The notes beneath the pieces are model-generated. The model ran no database searches. It was not told the origin of the DNA and saw only the letters and a program-made list of their open reading frames with translations. The translations under genes and the position numbers were made by a program. From assembly GCA_036260945.1 (NCBI GenBank), contig DATALT010000002.1, positions 940,529 to 1,004,528 of the forward strand: 64,000 nucleotides of DNA, given 5' to 3'. This stretch comes from Candidatus Babeliales bacterium. Lineage in GTDB: Bacteria; Babelota; Babeliae; Babelales; JACPOV01. Positions 26,579 through 34,106 of this stretch are shown piece by piece (positions within the stretch are counted from its first letter, which is position 1; every line of letters begins with the position of its first letter).

Positions 26579-27739
26579 TCAAGGCTTTTGCTGCACTCTT
26601 CTTTTCTCGCGCATCTTGAGCTGATTAATCCATGAAAGGAGAAAGGTAATTCCGAAACTCAGCTGGAAATCCAGAAAAAAAAGTTGGCTAGGATTAAATA
26701 GTAATACTATTAAGCTTACGAAAATAATTGCATGAAGCGTATGCGATTGCATGCTAGTTAAAAGAAAAAATCTATAGCAAAGAAACGTCAAAAACGCTCT
26801 AAAGAATGAGATGCTGTTCCATGTAAGAAGAAAATACATAATGGTGAGCAGCAATAAAATGAGTTGCTTTGCAATGAACGCCAGCGGAATAAAGCGAAGC
26901 ATGTATTCCCAAACCATGATAAATATAACCAGATGGAGCCCAGATCTTGCTAAATAATGAGAAATCCCCCAATATTTGCACGATTGTTTTAATGCATCGT
27001 TTTCATTTTTATTTATTTTTCGATTTCCCAAAAAGAATGCAGAAAAAAAAGTAAACGTTTTTGCCGACATTCTACTTCTTAGGCGAGAAAATAGAAGCGT
27101 CTTTTTTTCATACAACCAGCGCTTTATAGAACTTGTTGGTCGATGCAAAAGTTTCTCGGCATTTAAATCGCGTACCAGGGTTCCAATCGTATTTTCCTTT
27201 TGTAGATACAGTTGGATCGATGGTTTTTTGGGTTGATTTATCCTAACATCGGGCAATTCTATTTGATCATCTACGGTAAAATGAGATTTTTTCGCACTAT
27301 AAACGTAAATACTTTTTCCCGTTATTTCTTTTATTAATGAATTATCTTCAGTGCGCGCTTCTGTTATTGCAATTGATGTAAGTTGTTTAAAACGGGGATG
27401 ATCTAAACTATTAATATCGGTAATTGTGCCGCGCAAGCACATAAATTTTCCTGCAATCAAAGCGGTATTTCTTTTGTAATCACCAATTGTTTTTTCATAG
27501 TGATAAGCGCCGAGGCTAAAAAAAATGCCAATGAGAATTACCCACGCGTAATCATAATCTATTTTTTTTATGTAAATGAACCATGCTTGAATTAGTATAA
27601 GAGGCAATACGATTGCGCATGAAACAATACACGGAATTAAAAAAGAACTGGCAATAATGCCTAAAATAAAGGCACATAAAAGCCAAAACAGTGCTGGGAC
27701 ATAAAAAAAGAATGATAAAAAATGAAACGAATAGTTCAT
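26579..27739 (-). CDS. comEC: ComEC/Rec2-like DNA-uptake channel protein lacking the nuclease domain
   Basis: 386-residue membrane protein. N-terminal helices are followed by an OB-like region (about 80-195, with MCLRGTITDINSL as in DUF4131), then the 'Competence' core with ISHYLARSGLHLVIFIMVW, matching the ComEC signature for the channel helices. ComEC is usually 600-800 residues and ends in a metallo-beta-lactamase-like nuclease domain; here the protein stops soon after the core helices. It may be a channel-only form whose nuclease is separate, or a degraded gene. With the pilus genes it hints at DNA uptake. Confidence 0.82.
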   Translation of the reverse strand: MNYSFHFLSFFFYVPALFWLLCAFILGIIASSFLIPCIVSCAIVLPLILIQAWFIYIKKIDYDYAWVILIGIFFSLGAYHYEKTIGDYKRNTALIAGKFMCLRGTITDINSLDHPRFKQLTSIAITEARTEDNSLIKEITGKSIYVYSAKKSHFTVDDQIELPDVRINQPKKPSIQLYLQKENTIGTLVRDLNAEKLLHRPTSSIKRWLYEKKTLLFSRLRSRMSAKTFTFFSAFFLGNRKINKNENDALKQSCKYWGISHYLARSGLHLVIFIMVWEYMLRFIPLAFIAKQLILLLLTIMYFLLTWNSISFFRAFLTFLCYRFFLLTSMQSHTLHAIIFVSLIVLLFNPSQLFFLDFQLSFGITFLLSWINQLKMREKRRVQQKP

Positions 27740-27838
27740 AGCTCTTGATTTAGGTAACTACGAGTTGAGCTTTGAGTATATCATTTTTTAATTAATGTTA
27801 CAGGCAGGAATTTTCAATAGTAAGCGACGGCAAATTAC

Positions 27839-28903
27839 TTAATCTAATGCGATTAATTTTTGGCATATTTGATCATCAAAAATGCGGCTTCGATCATAGT
27901 TGGGAATAACAAATTTTCCGAGCGTGTCGATAAAAAATTCAAGAGAAAATTTAAATCCTGCATTGCTCGCTAAAAAATTTTTAATATTGGCCAAATAACA
28001 CTCATATTCTTGCTGGGGAATCTCTTGAATGAATTTATAAACTTCTTCGGTACTACTAAAGCTTCGGCGATCAATAAAGCAATTTGAAGGTATGAAATGA
28101 GTAATATTTTCTGCACCCCAGAAAATTGGCACGCAGCCCGCGATAAAACAATCAAATATTTTTTCGCTAATATAACCATTAATGTTTTTTGAGTTCTCGT
28201 AGCAAAAAGCAAATTTATAATTCTTAAGTACATCTTTCTTCGTTTTTACGATGCCTTTATAGTTGCGGAAAACATTGGATGGCCAATGCATTCCGTAAAA
28301 ATCAAAATCATTTGTCGGCTGCGTTTCAAAAAATTTCACAACATTAAAACGTTCTGTATAAAGCTCAAATGGGGATGGAAAATATTTATTTGCCGATATT
28401 TGAACGCATAATTTTTTTTCATGGAAAGGGACAACCGGATCAATCATCTCTAGGCACATTTGCGGGTAATAATACTTTCGATAATGGTTGTATCCAACAA
28501 AATCATCGATCATAGTGTACACGCGGCAATAGCGATCATGTTTGCGCACATCATAATCAAAAGGTAACACCGTTGGCGGCTCCCATAAAAGGCAGATGCA
28601 CTTGTTTGGATCGTGCAGTTTTAAATAATTTTCATCATATAAATAGGGGACATCAAAAATAATAATGCGATGCGCATCGGGCAATGGCTGCGAAAGATCG
28701 GTGGGGATAAGATCGCAATCGTGCTTTTTAAATGTTTCAATCATTATATCGATGGCTCGTTGTTGTTCCCGCGGCCTACCGGGCGCCCAAGGGTTATCAT
28801 CTGATGAAAATATTGGAATCTGGGCAATATAGATTTTGGTGTTTTGCGCGAAAACAGCGCTATTTAAGGAAAAAGCGAGAAAAAAAACAAGTAAAAATCC
28901 CAT
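27839..28903 (-). CDS. Exported GT10-family (alpha-1,3-fucosyltransferase-like) glycosyltransferase
   Basis: 354 residues. The C-terminal half carries the GT10 signature: FAFCYENSKNINGYISEKIFDCFIAGCVPIFWG-type sequence (residues 230-262), which binds GDP-fucose in this family, followed by FIDRRSFSSTEEV. The start has a clear signal peptide (GFLLVFFLAFSLNSAVFAQ), which bacterial GT10 enzymes normally lack. An exported sugar-nucleotide enzyme would find no GDP-fucose in the periplasm, so it may act in a host cell or stay anchored at the membrane. The neighbours give no further clue. Confidence 0.87.
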   Translation of the reverse strand: MGFLLVFFLAFSLNSAVFAQNTKIYIAQIPIFSSDDNPWAPGRPREQQRAIDIMIETFKKHDCDLIPTDLSQPLPDAHRIIIFDVPYLYDENYLKLHDPNKCICLLWEPPTVLPFDYDVRKHDRYCRVYTMIDDFVGYNHYRKYYYPQMCLEMIDPVVPFHEKKLCVQISANKYFPSPFELYTERFNVVKFFETQPTNDFDFYGMHWPSNVFRNYKGIVKTKKDVLKNYKFAFCYENSKNINGYISEKIFDCFIAGCVPIFWGAENITHFIPSNCFIDRRSFSSTEEVYKFIQEIPQQEYECYLANIKNFLASNAGFKFSLEFFIDTLGKFVIPNYDRSRIFDDQICQKLIALD

Positions 28904-29153
28904 AGAAGGGTCCTTTTTGCGTAAACTTGTGCCAGATATACGAAAATAAATTCACCTTGTCAATCAAGCCCCGATTCCTCCGCCCATAGACGATTATAGG
29001 CCCCCTTGATATACTTTTCTTTTGTTGAGTATTTAAAAATAACGTTCATTAAGGCTAAAACCAATAGTCAAAAGCAGCTTTACAAGGTAGATCTTTGCGT
29101 TTACGCTAAATGAATATCGTTTTGTAATTTATTTCAGTAGGAGTATTCATCTT

Positions 29154-31130
29154 ATGGAACTGCTTGGTTATTATGGAATAATTGGAGCAACCGGCTTGTT
29201 TGGCATTGTGGTAATGCTTTATCTTTTTAATAAAATTACCTCAATCACGGTTGACAATGAAAAAGCTAACGCTATTGCGAAGTTGATTCGCGATGGTGCG
29301 ATGACCTTTCTTACTGAAGAGTATAAAATTATTTCCGCTGTTGCGCTTGTTGTCGCGGCGGTGCTTGCATACATGATGTCTCCAATTGAATCGGGAGCGT
29401 TTATTTTTGGCGCAGCGCTTTCATTGCTTGCTGGTTTGATAGGCATGAGAGCTGCAACGCTTGCAAACGTTCGCACAACGATGGCTGCAAAGCAATCGGG
29501 TGAATCTCAAGCGTTCATGATCGCTTTTTTTGGAGGCGGCGTTATGGGATTTGCAGTAGCGAGCTTTGGTCTTTTAGGGCTCGGAGTTCTTTTCTATATG
29601 TTTTCAGATAGCCCACATTTCTTGCGCATTCTTACCAGTTTTGGTCTTGGTGCCAGCTTGGTTGCATTTTTTGCGCGTGTTGGGGGTGGTATCTATACCA
29701 AATCTGCCGATGTAGGTGCTGATTTAGTTGGTAAAGTTGAAGCGGGAATTCCAGAAGATGATCCACGCAACCCTGCTGTAATTGCTGATAACGTTGGCGA
29801 TAACGTGGGCGATACTGCTGGTATGGGCGCGGATATTTATGAGTCGTACGTTGGCGCGACGCTTTCTGCAATTATTTTGGCTGCAACCATTCCAGAATAT
29901 AATAACTTCCATTATTTGATTTTTCCTCTTTTGATTATTTCATTTGGCCTGATAGGTTCAGTTGCAGGGCTTGTTATTAACTCATTCTTAGATTTACATC
30001 CTGCTGCAAAGCTTCGTAATGCGAATTTTGTTGCATCTGCTGTACTCGTTGCATTAGTTGGTGTTTATCTGCATGTAGCACAAATGAATATGCTTCTTTT
30101 GGGTTCTATTGTTATTGGTTGCTTGTCTGGCATTATAATTGGTTCAATTACCGAATATTATACCGGCGGTGCACCAATTCGTAGATTGGCAGATATATCT
30201 CGCTCTGGCGCTGCGACTAATTTAATTTACGGATTATCGGTTGGCATGGAATCCGTAGTATTGCCGGTGCTTGTCTTGGTTCTTGCGGTATTGCTTTCAT
30301 TCTTCTTTGGCGGTGGTCTTTTTGGTGTATCGCTTGCTGCGCTTGCTATGCTTGCGACCGTTGGTATTTCAATGACGGTCGATGCGTATGGCCCAATTGC
30401 AGATAATGCTGGTGGTATTGCTGAAATGGCTGGCTTTGGAAAAGAAGTGCGCGCAATCACCGATAAACTTGATGCGCTTGGAAATACGACTGCTGCAATG
30501 GGTAAAGGTTTTGCAATTGGTTCCGCATTGCTTACGGCACTCGCATTATTTTCTGCATACGCAAAAGAAGCCGATTTGGCAGTTCTTAATATTTTAGATC
30601 CTTATGTTCTTGCAGGGATGTTTATCGGCGGCTGCTTGCCATTCTTGGTTTCAGCTCTCACAATGCGCTCTGTTGGGAAGGCGGCTCTTGAAATGGTGAT
30701 GGAAGTTCGCCGTCAATTTAGAGAAATTCCAGGTTTGATGGCGGGTACTGCGCAGCCAGATTACAAACGTTGCATAGCAATCAGTACCAAAGCATCGCTT
30801 CGCGAAATGCTTACCCCAGGACTTATTACTTTAATGCTCCCTCTGGTTATTAATTATTTCATGGGCAAAGCTGCCGTTGGTGGATTGCTTGTTGGCGCTA
30901 CCGTAGTTGGTATTATGCTTGCGCTCATGATGGCAAATGGCGGCGGCGCATGGGATAATGCAAAAAAATATATTGAAGCTGGTAATTTTGGCGGAAAAGG
31001 ATCGGATGCGCATAAAGCTGCCGTTATTGGCGACACGGTAGGAGATCCTTTTAAAGATACATCTGGCCCATCACTTAATATTTTGATTAAATTGATGTCG
31101 ATTGTATCTTTGTTGTTAGTTTCAAAATAA
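29154..31130 (+). CDS. hppA: Membrane-bound proton- or sodium-pumping pyrophosphatase
   Basis: Pumps H+ or Na+ across the membrane using pyrophosphate. It has 658 residues and about 15-16 membrane helices. The substrate-binding motifs are [19 protein letters not shown], then [19 protein letters not shown], and near the end [17 protein letters not shown]. The stretch [11 protein letters not shown] has Ala where K+-independent enzymes have Lys, which places it in the K+-dependent class. Whether H+ or Na+ is moved cannot be told by eye. A TAGGAG ribosome site precedes it and a strong terminator follows. It saves ATP, common in energy-limited parasites. Confidence 0.97.
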   Translation: MELLGYYGIIGATGLFGIVVMLYLFNKITSITVDNEKANAIAKLIRDGAMTFLTEEYKIISAVALVVAAVLAYMMSPIESGAFIFGAALSLLAGLIGMRAATLANVRTTMAAKQSGESQAFMIAFFGGGVMGFAVASFGLLGLGVLFYMFSDSPHFLRILTSFGLGASLVAFFARVGGGIYTKSADVGADLVGKVEAGIPEDDPRNPAVIADNVGDNVGDTAGMGADIYESYVGATLSAIILAATIPEYNNFHYLIFPLLIISFGLIGSVAGLVINSFLDLHPAAKLRNANFVASAVLVALVGVYLHVAQMNMLLLGSIVIGCLSGIIIGSITEYYTGGAPIRRLADISRSGAATNLIYGLSVGMESVVLPVLVLVLAVLLSFFFGGGLFGVSLAALAMLATVGISMTVDAYGPIADNAGGIAEMAGFGKEVRAITDKLDALGNTTAAMGKGFAIGSALLTALALFSAYAKEADLAVLNILDPYVLAGMFIGGCLPFLVSALTMRSVGKAALEMVMEVRRQFREIPGLMAGTAQPDYKRCIAISTKASLREMLTPGLITLMLPLVINYFMGKAAVGGLLVGATVVGIMLALMMANGGGAWDNAKKYIEAGNFGGKGSDAHKAAVIGDTVGDPFKDTSGPSLNILIKLMSIVSLLLVSK

Positions 31131-31151
31131 AAAAATAGAATATTTAAAAAG

Positions 31152-31185
31152 AAAAGCCTGATCTAAAAGTCGGGCTTTTCTTTTT
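31152..31185 (+). terminator. Rho-independent terminator of hppA
   Basis: A 10-bp stem (31152-31161 with 31170-31179, one G-U) with an 8-nt loop runs straight into a T-rich tract to 31185. Confidence 0.85.
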
Positions 31186-31205
31186 ACTATAACCAGGGAG
31201 TACAC

Positions 31206-31541
31206 ATGAAATATCAAATATTACTTGTAATGTTGCTGAGTAATTTTGCACACGCAATGGAAAATGATTCAAGTGAATTTTTCTAGGGTTTAATAAAATT
31301 CATTAGAATGTTAGCAAAGTATCAGAGCCCCGCTTGCGCTAAAGCTTATAGTGATCTGACGAAGTCCATTTCAAACCCATTGCATAGAGTAAAAGATGAG
31401 GATAGTCTTTCTATTTTAAATGGGCATCAATTGCTCAATCCCGAAAACCATACCGTTAAAGAGGATATTAGAGCGCTTGTAAAAAAGCATGAAAACGAAA
31501 AGTCCTTGAATAAAAAAAAAAGAAAAAATAAAAATTGTTAG
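31206..31541 (+). pseudogene. Small exported protein gene interrupted by an in-frame TAG
   Basis: The ATG at 31206 opens a 26-codon frame encoding a complete signal peptide (KYQILLVMLLSNFAHAM), which ends at TAG 31284. The same frame continues without further stops to 31541. The continuation (from 31287) aligns with the intact neighbour at 31962-32279: LIKFI with LLWFI, AYSDLTKS with AFDDLQKS, SLSILNGHQLL with SLKILRTYELL, and ALVKK with SIVKE. So it is one gene broken by a single nonsense codon, or a recoded stop. An internal ATG at 31308 could give a 77-residue protein without a signal peptide. Confidence 0.72.
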
Positions 31542-31567
31542 AATCTATTTTCTCACAGAATAAAGAT

Positions 31568-31948
31568 ATGAAGAAAATAATTTTAATTCTATTGTCTCTA
31601 TTTGTGCAGGCATATTCTATTGAAAAAAAACCGGATACTATCGGGTTTGGTAAAATTCTTAAAGAGGTTATTGCGTCGCGCGGCAGCAATCTGGTCTACA
31701 GCATGGTTATTCATGAACATTGCGATTTATACTCGAATCCAGAAAAAACGATCAAAAATCCTGATGCAAAGAAGTATTTCGACGATTTGATTCTTTTGGA
31801 AGGGGATAAAATTTCTGCGCAAGCGCGCGTAAAAATCAACTATAATCCTGAGATAAAGCCCGGCCATTGGGAAGCTTGGAAAATTGACGTACATTTGAAT
31901 GAAATTGTAGAGAATGAAATTCAGGAAAAAATAAAACAAAATAAATGA
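31568..31948 (+). CDS. Small exported protein of unknown function
   Basis: 126 residues from the ATG at 31568, chosen because it begins the signal peptide (KKIILILLSLFVQAYS); an upstream in-frame start at 31535 would bury it. The mature part is polar with VIHEHCDLYSNPE and VKINYNPEIKPGHWEAWKIDV, the latter a probable beta hairpin. It does not show the paralogous motif of its neighbours. It sits inside the cluster of tiny exported proteins. Confidence 0.6.
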   Translation: MKKIILILLSLFVQAYSIEKKPDTIGFGKILKEVIASRGSNLVYSMVIHEHCDLYSNPEKTIKNPDAKKYFDDLILLEGDKISAQARVKINYNPEIKPGHWEAWKIDVHLNEIVENEIQEKIKQNK

Positions 31949-31961
31949 TCAAAAAAGACTC

Positions 31962-32279
31962 ATGAAACACAAACTAATTCTCGCATTTATTTTTATAAGT
32001 AGCGCATTATGCGCAATGGATAATCAGAAAACCGTTTCAAAACAACTTTTATGGTTTATTGAGAGTATTCTACAAAACTCCAAAAGTGATTTGGACTCTA
32101 AAAAAGCCTTTGATGATTTGCAGAAATCGGCTTTAAGCTCAAAGTATAAAATTATTGATAAAAATAGCTTAAAGATTTTAAGAACGTATGAGCTACTTGG
32201 TCATGATGAGGATGCGATCTCTGAACCAATCAGAAGCATCGTAAAAGAAAATTTTCTGAAAGAAAACAATAAAAAATAA
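31962..32279 (+). CDS. Small exported protein, intact member of a tandem family
   Basis: 105 residues with a signal peptide (KHKLILAFIFISSALCAM). The mature part has the family pattern seen in the neighbours: a helix ending AFDDLQKS, then IIDKNSLKILRTYELLGHDEDAI, then a helix IRSIVKENF. This looks like a compact three-helix domain of about 80 residues. I know no named family for it. It starts 13 bp after the previous stop. Confidence 0.62.
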   Translation: MKHKLILAFIFISSALCAMDNQKTVSKQLLWFIESILQNSKSDLDSKKAFDDLQKSALSSKYKIIDKNSLKILRTYELLGHDEDAISEPIRSIVKENFLKENNKK

Positions 32280-32314
32280 TGTAGACAATTATTGTTCATT
32301 ATAGAGGAGAATGC

Positions 32315-32638
32315 ATGAAGAAAATAGTAGTGGGTATATTGTTGTCTATTTCCGTTTTGCAAGCGGATGACGCACAAATCGAAGCTAATTTCAGATTATT
32401 GTCGAAAGAATTAGACGAGTTGCGCGCAAGCGGTAATAATTCAGCTGCAAGCCAAGAATCTTTTGATGCATACACGGCCTTATTGGGTTTTTGCGAAAAA
32501 CAGCTACCAATTCCAGAAAAAGCTCTGAAGAAATTAAAGAAACTTAATTGTGTTGATGAAAATAGAAATATGCGGCCGAATGTGTGCTCCATTATACAAA
32601 GAGTAATAGAGGAAGCTGAAGTCGAGCAAAAAAATTAG
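32315..32638 (+). CDS. Small exported protein, probable member of the same tandem family
   Basis: 107 residues with a short signal peptide (KKIVVGILLSISVLQADD) and a good ribosome site (GAGGAGA). The mature part repeats the family order: a helix with SFDAYTALLGFCEK, then PEKALKKLKKLNCVDENRNM, then a helix VCSIIQRVIEEAE. The likeness to the 31962 gene is in pattern rather than high identity. Function unknown. Confidence 0.6.
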   Translation: MKKIVVGILLSISVLQADDAQIEANFRLLSKELDELRASGNNSAASQESFDAYTALLGFCEKQLPIPEKALKKLKKLNCVDENRNMRPNVCSIIQRVIEEAEVEQKN

Positions 32639-32669
32639 TTTAGGAATGATACTTTTTAAGGAATAATCT

Positions 32670-32981
32670 ATGAAATATTTTGCATTCGCGTGTCTTTTAT
32701 ATTCATCTATGTCTTTCGCAATGGCTGTACGATTTTTTCCACCTGAAGAAACCTTTAAAGTTATAAAGCAGCTTTCAGACGAAAGCACAATGGATAGTGT
32801 AAGCAAATTAGCGCTTAATCAGGTTTGGTTATGTGAAGAAGATGGGGCTCATATTATTACTAACGATGAGGTTTTAGAAAAATTAAAGTATATGGATATG
32901 TTGGATGCTTCAGGAAAGCGAGTTCATATTCAACATATTGCAAACCTTGCTCATTTGCGAATTCCAAGAAATCAGAATTAA
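32670..32981 (+). CDS. Small exported protein, probable member of the same tandem family
   Basis: 103 residues with a signal peptide (KYFAFACLLYSSMSFAM). After it come VSKLALNQVWLCEEDG, then ITNDEVLEKLKYMDMLDASGKRV and IQHIANLAHL, the same helix, 'L..L...(L/M)D' segment and final helix as its neighbours. The strong terminator just downstream closes the cluster. Confidence 0.6.
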   Translation: MKYFAFACLLYSSMSFAMAVRFFPPEETFKVIKQLSDESTMDSVSKLALNQVWLCEEDGAHIITNDEVLEKLKYMDMLDASGKRVHIQHIANLAHLRIPRNQN

Positions 32982-32986
32982 TTGAT

Positions 32987-33018
32987 AAAGCGCCTGGTTT
33001 TTGCCAGGCGCTTTTGTT
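32987..33018. terminator. Strong terminator closing the small-protein cluster
   Basis: A perfect 11-bp stem, 32987-32997 with 33004-33014, loop TTTTTG, followed by T-rich DNA. It lies between convergent genes; the reverse-strand thioredoxin gene ends at 33023, so it may serve both. Confidence 0.85.
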
Positions 33019-33022
33019 TTAA

Positions 33023-33661
33023 TTATTTTGTATCAGCTGGGCAAATAACTGTTCGCTTAGCAGTAACTTTAGTGGTCATTTTTTTACCATTAGCTCGCGT
33101 AGTTACTTTTTTTACCGCGCGTCGTTCAACAGCAGCAGACGGTTCGTGAGCCATTGCTTCTTTTCTCATCATTTTCTTTTCGCTTGCAGCCATTGGCATT
33201 GTAGCAACTTTTTCAGTTTTAGCTGCAACAGGTGCTGGCGATTGAGCTGCTTTTTTTCCGCTCAGCTTGCTGACGTGTCGCTCAAGCTTTTCTTTTGTGA
33301 TCATGCCACGATGCAGCATATCAGCGCTTTTGCCATTTGCGTCTACGAAGGCAAAGCTTGGCAGAGCTTTTAGTCCATGCTCTTTTTTAAGATAAACGGT
33401 TTCTTGGTTATCCGCATCGACGACAACAAAAACTACATCTGGATATTGAGCTATAACTTGTTCAATAATCTCGTAATTTGCTTTGCATGCGCCACACCAA
33501 TCTGCTGAAAATACAATGACGTGCGGTTTTCCTTTGGTCAGTTCTTCGTAATGCTTTTTATTTTTTACTGTTGTTGCTCCACGTACGCTTACTGCATCAA
33601 CAGTGCCGGTTAATGCCAAGATACCGACAAGTGCTGCCATGCGCTTGAAGTACATATTCAT
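33023..33661 (-). CDS. Exported thioredoxin-like protein with a basic C-terminal tail
   Basis: 212 residues from the ATG at 33661, which has AAAGGAG seven bases upstream; an ORF start 17 codons earlier lacks this. A signal peptide (MAALVGILALTGTVDA) is followed by a thioredoxin fold (about 30-120) with the redox site ADWCGACKANYE and the cis-proline in KALPSFAFVD. The last 80 residues are rich in Lys, Arg, Ala and Met with no fold I can name. It is probably a periplasmic disulfide oxidoreductase; the DipZ-like protein at 56.9 kb could supply electrons. Confidence 0.85.
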   Translation of the reverse strand: MNMYFKRMAALVGILALTGTVDAVSVRGATTVKNKKHYEELTKGKPHVIVFSADWCGACKANYEIIEQVIAQYPDVVFVVVDADNQETVYLKKEHGLKALPSFAFVDANGKSADMLHRGMITKEKLERHVSKLSGKKAAQSPAPVAAKTEKVATMPMAASEKKMMRKEAMAHEPSAAVERRAVKKVTTRANGKKMTTKVTAKRTVICPADTK

Positions 33662-34106
33662 AAAAACTCCTTTAATTAAAAATAATAATGCAAGGGTGAT
33701 GATCTTCATCATAAAGAAGTTAAAAAAAATTGGTCAAGCATTGTTGTAATTGCACTTAAAAAATTGCTCAAACTGAAAAATAAAACAAAATTTTTTAAAA
33801 AAAATTTTAGAATATATTTTCTGAAAAAAAATAGTTTATTTCGTTTGCGTATGGGTTGTCATCATGTTAAAGTAAGTTTATGAAATTACTGATCTGCATA
33901 CTCAAGTTGTAATATTGCTACAGGTGACTTTTTCTAGTTGCCGTATTTTTTTTGTACATGATTTGTTGAGTGAAAAAGGAATGCTTTTAAAAAAAGCGCG
34001 GATGGATATTTTTTTACCAAAAAAAGGGGAAGGAGCGGAAAAAGAATGAGTAGTCACGAGTTGTGAGTTGAAAAAAATTACGACCGATCGGATCGAGAGG
34101 ACTTAT
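33662..34106. other. AT-rich leader region between thioredoxin and nrdA
   Basis: About 445 bp without a supportable gene. It holds the thioredoxin promoter side, long A and T runs (33770-33850) and the nrdA promoter at 33856. I looked for an NrdR-box palindrome pair and saw none that is convincing. Confidence 0.5.
33856..33884 (+). promoter_or_regulatory. Probable promoter of nrdAB
   Basis: The -35 box is TTGTCA (33856-33861), the spacer 17 bp and the -10 box TATGAA (33879-33884). It leaves a leader of about 215 nt before the nrdA ATG. Confidence 0.45.

Noticed and set aside
34068-34106. TTG start for nrdA
   Set aside because: The ATG at 34107 has a proper ribosome site; the TTG does not.
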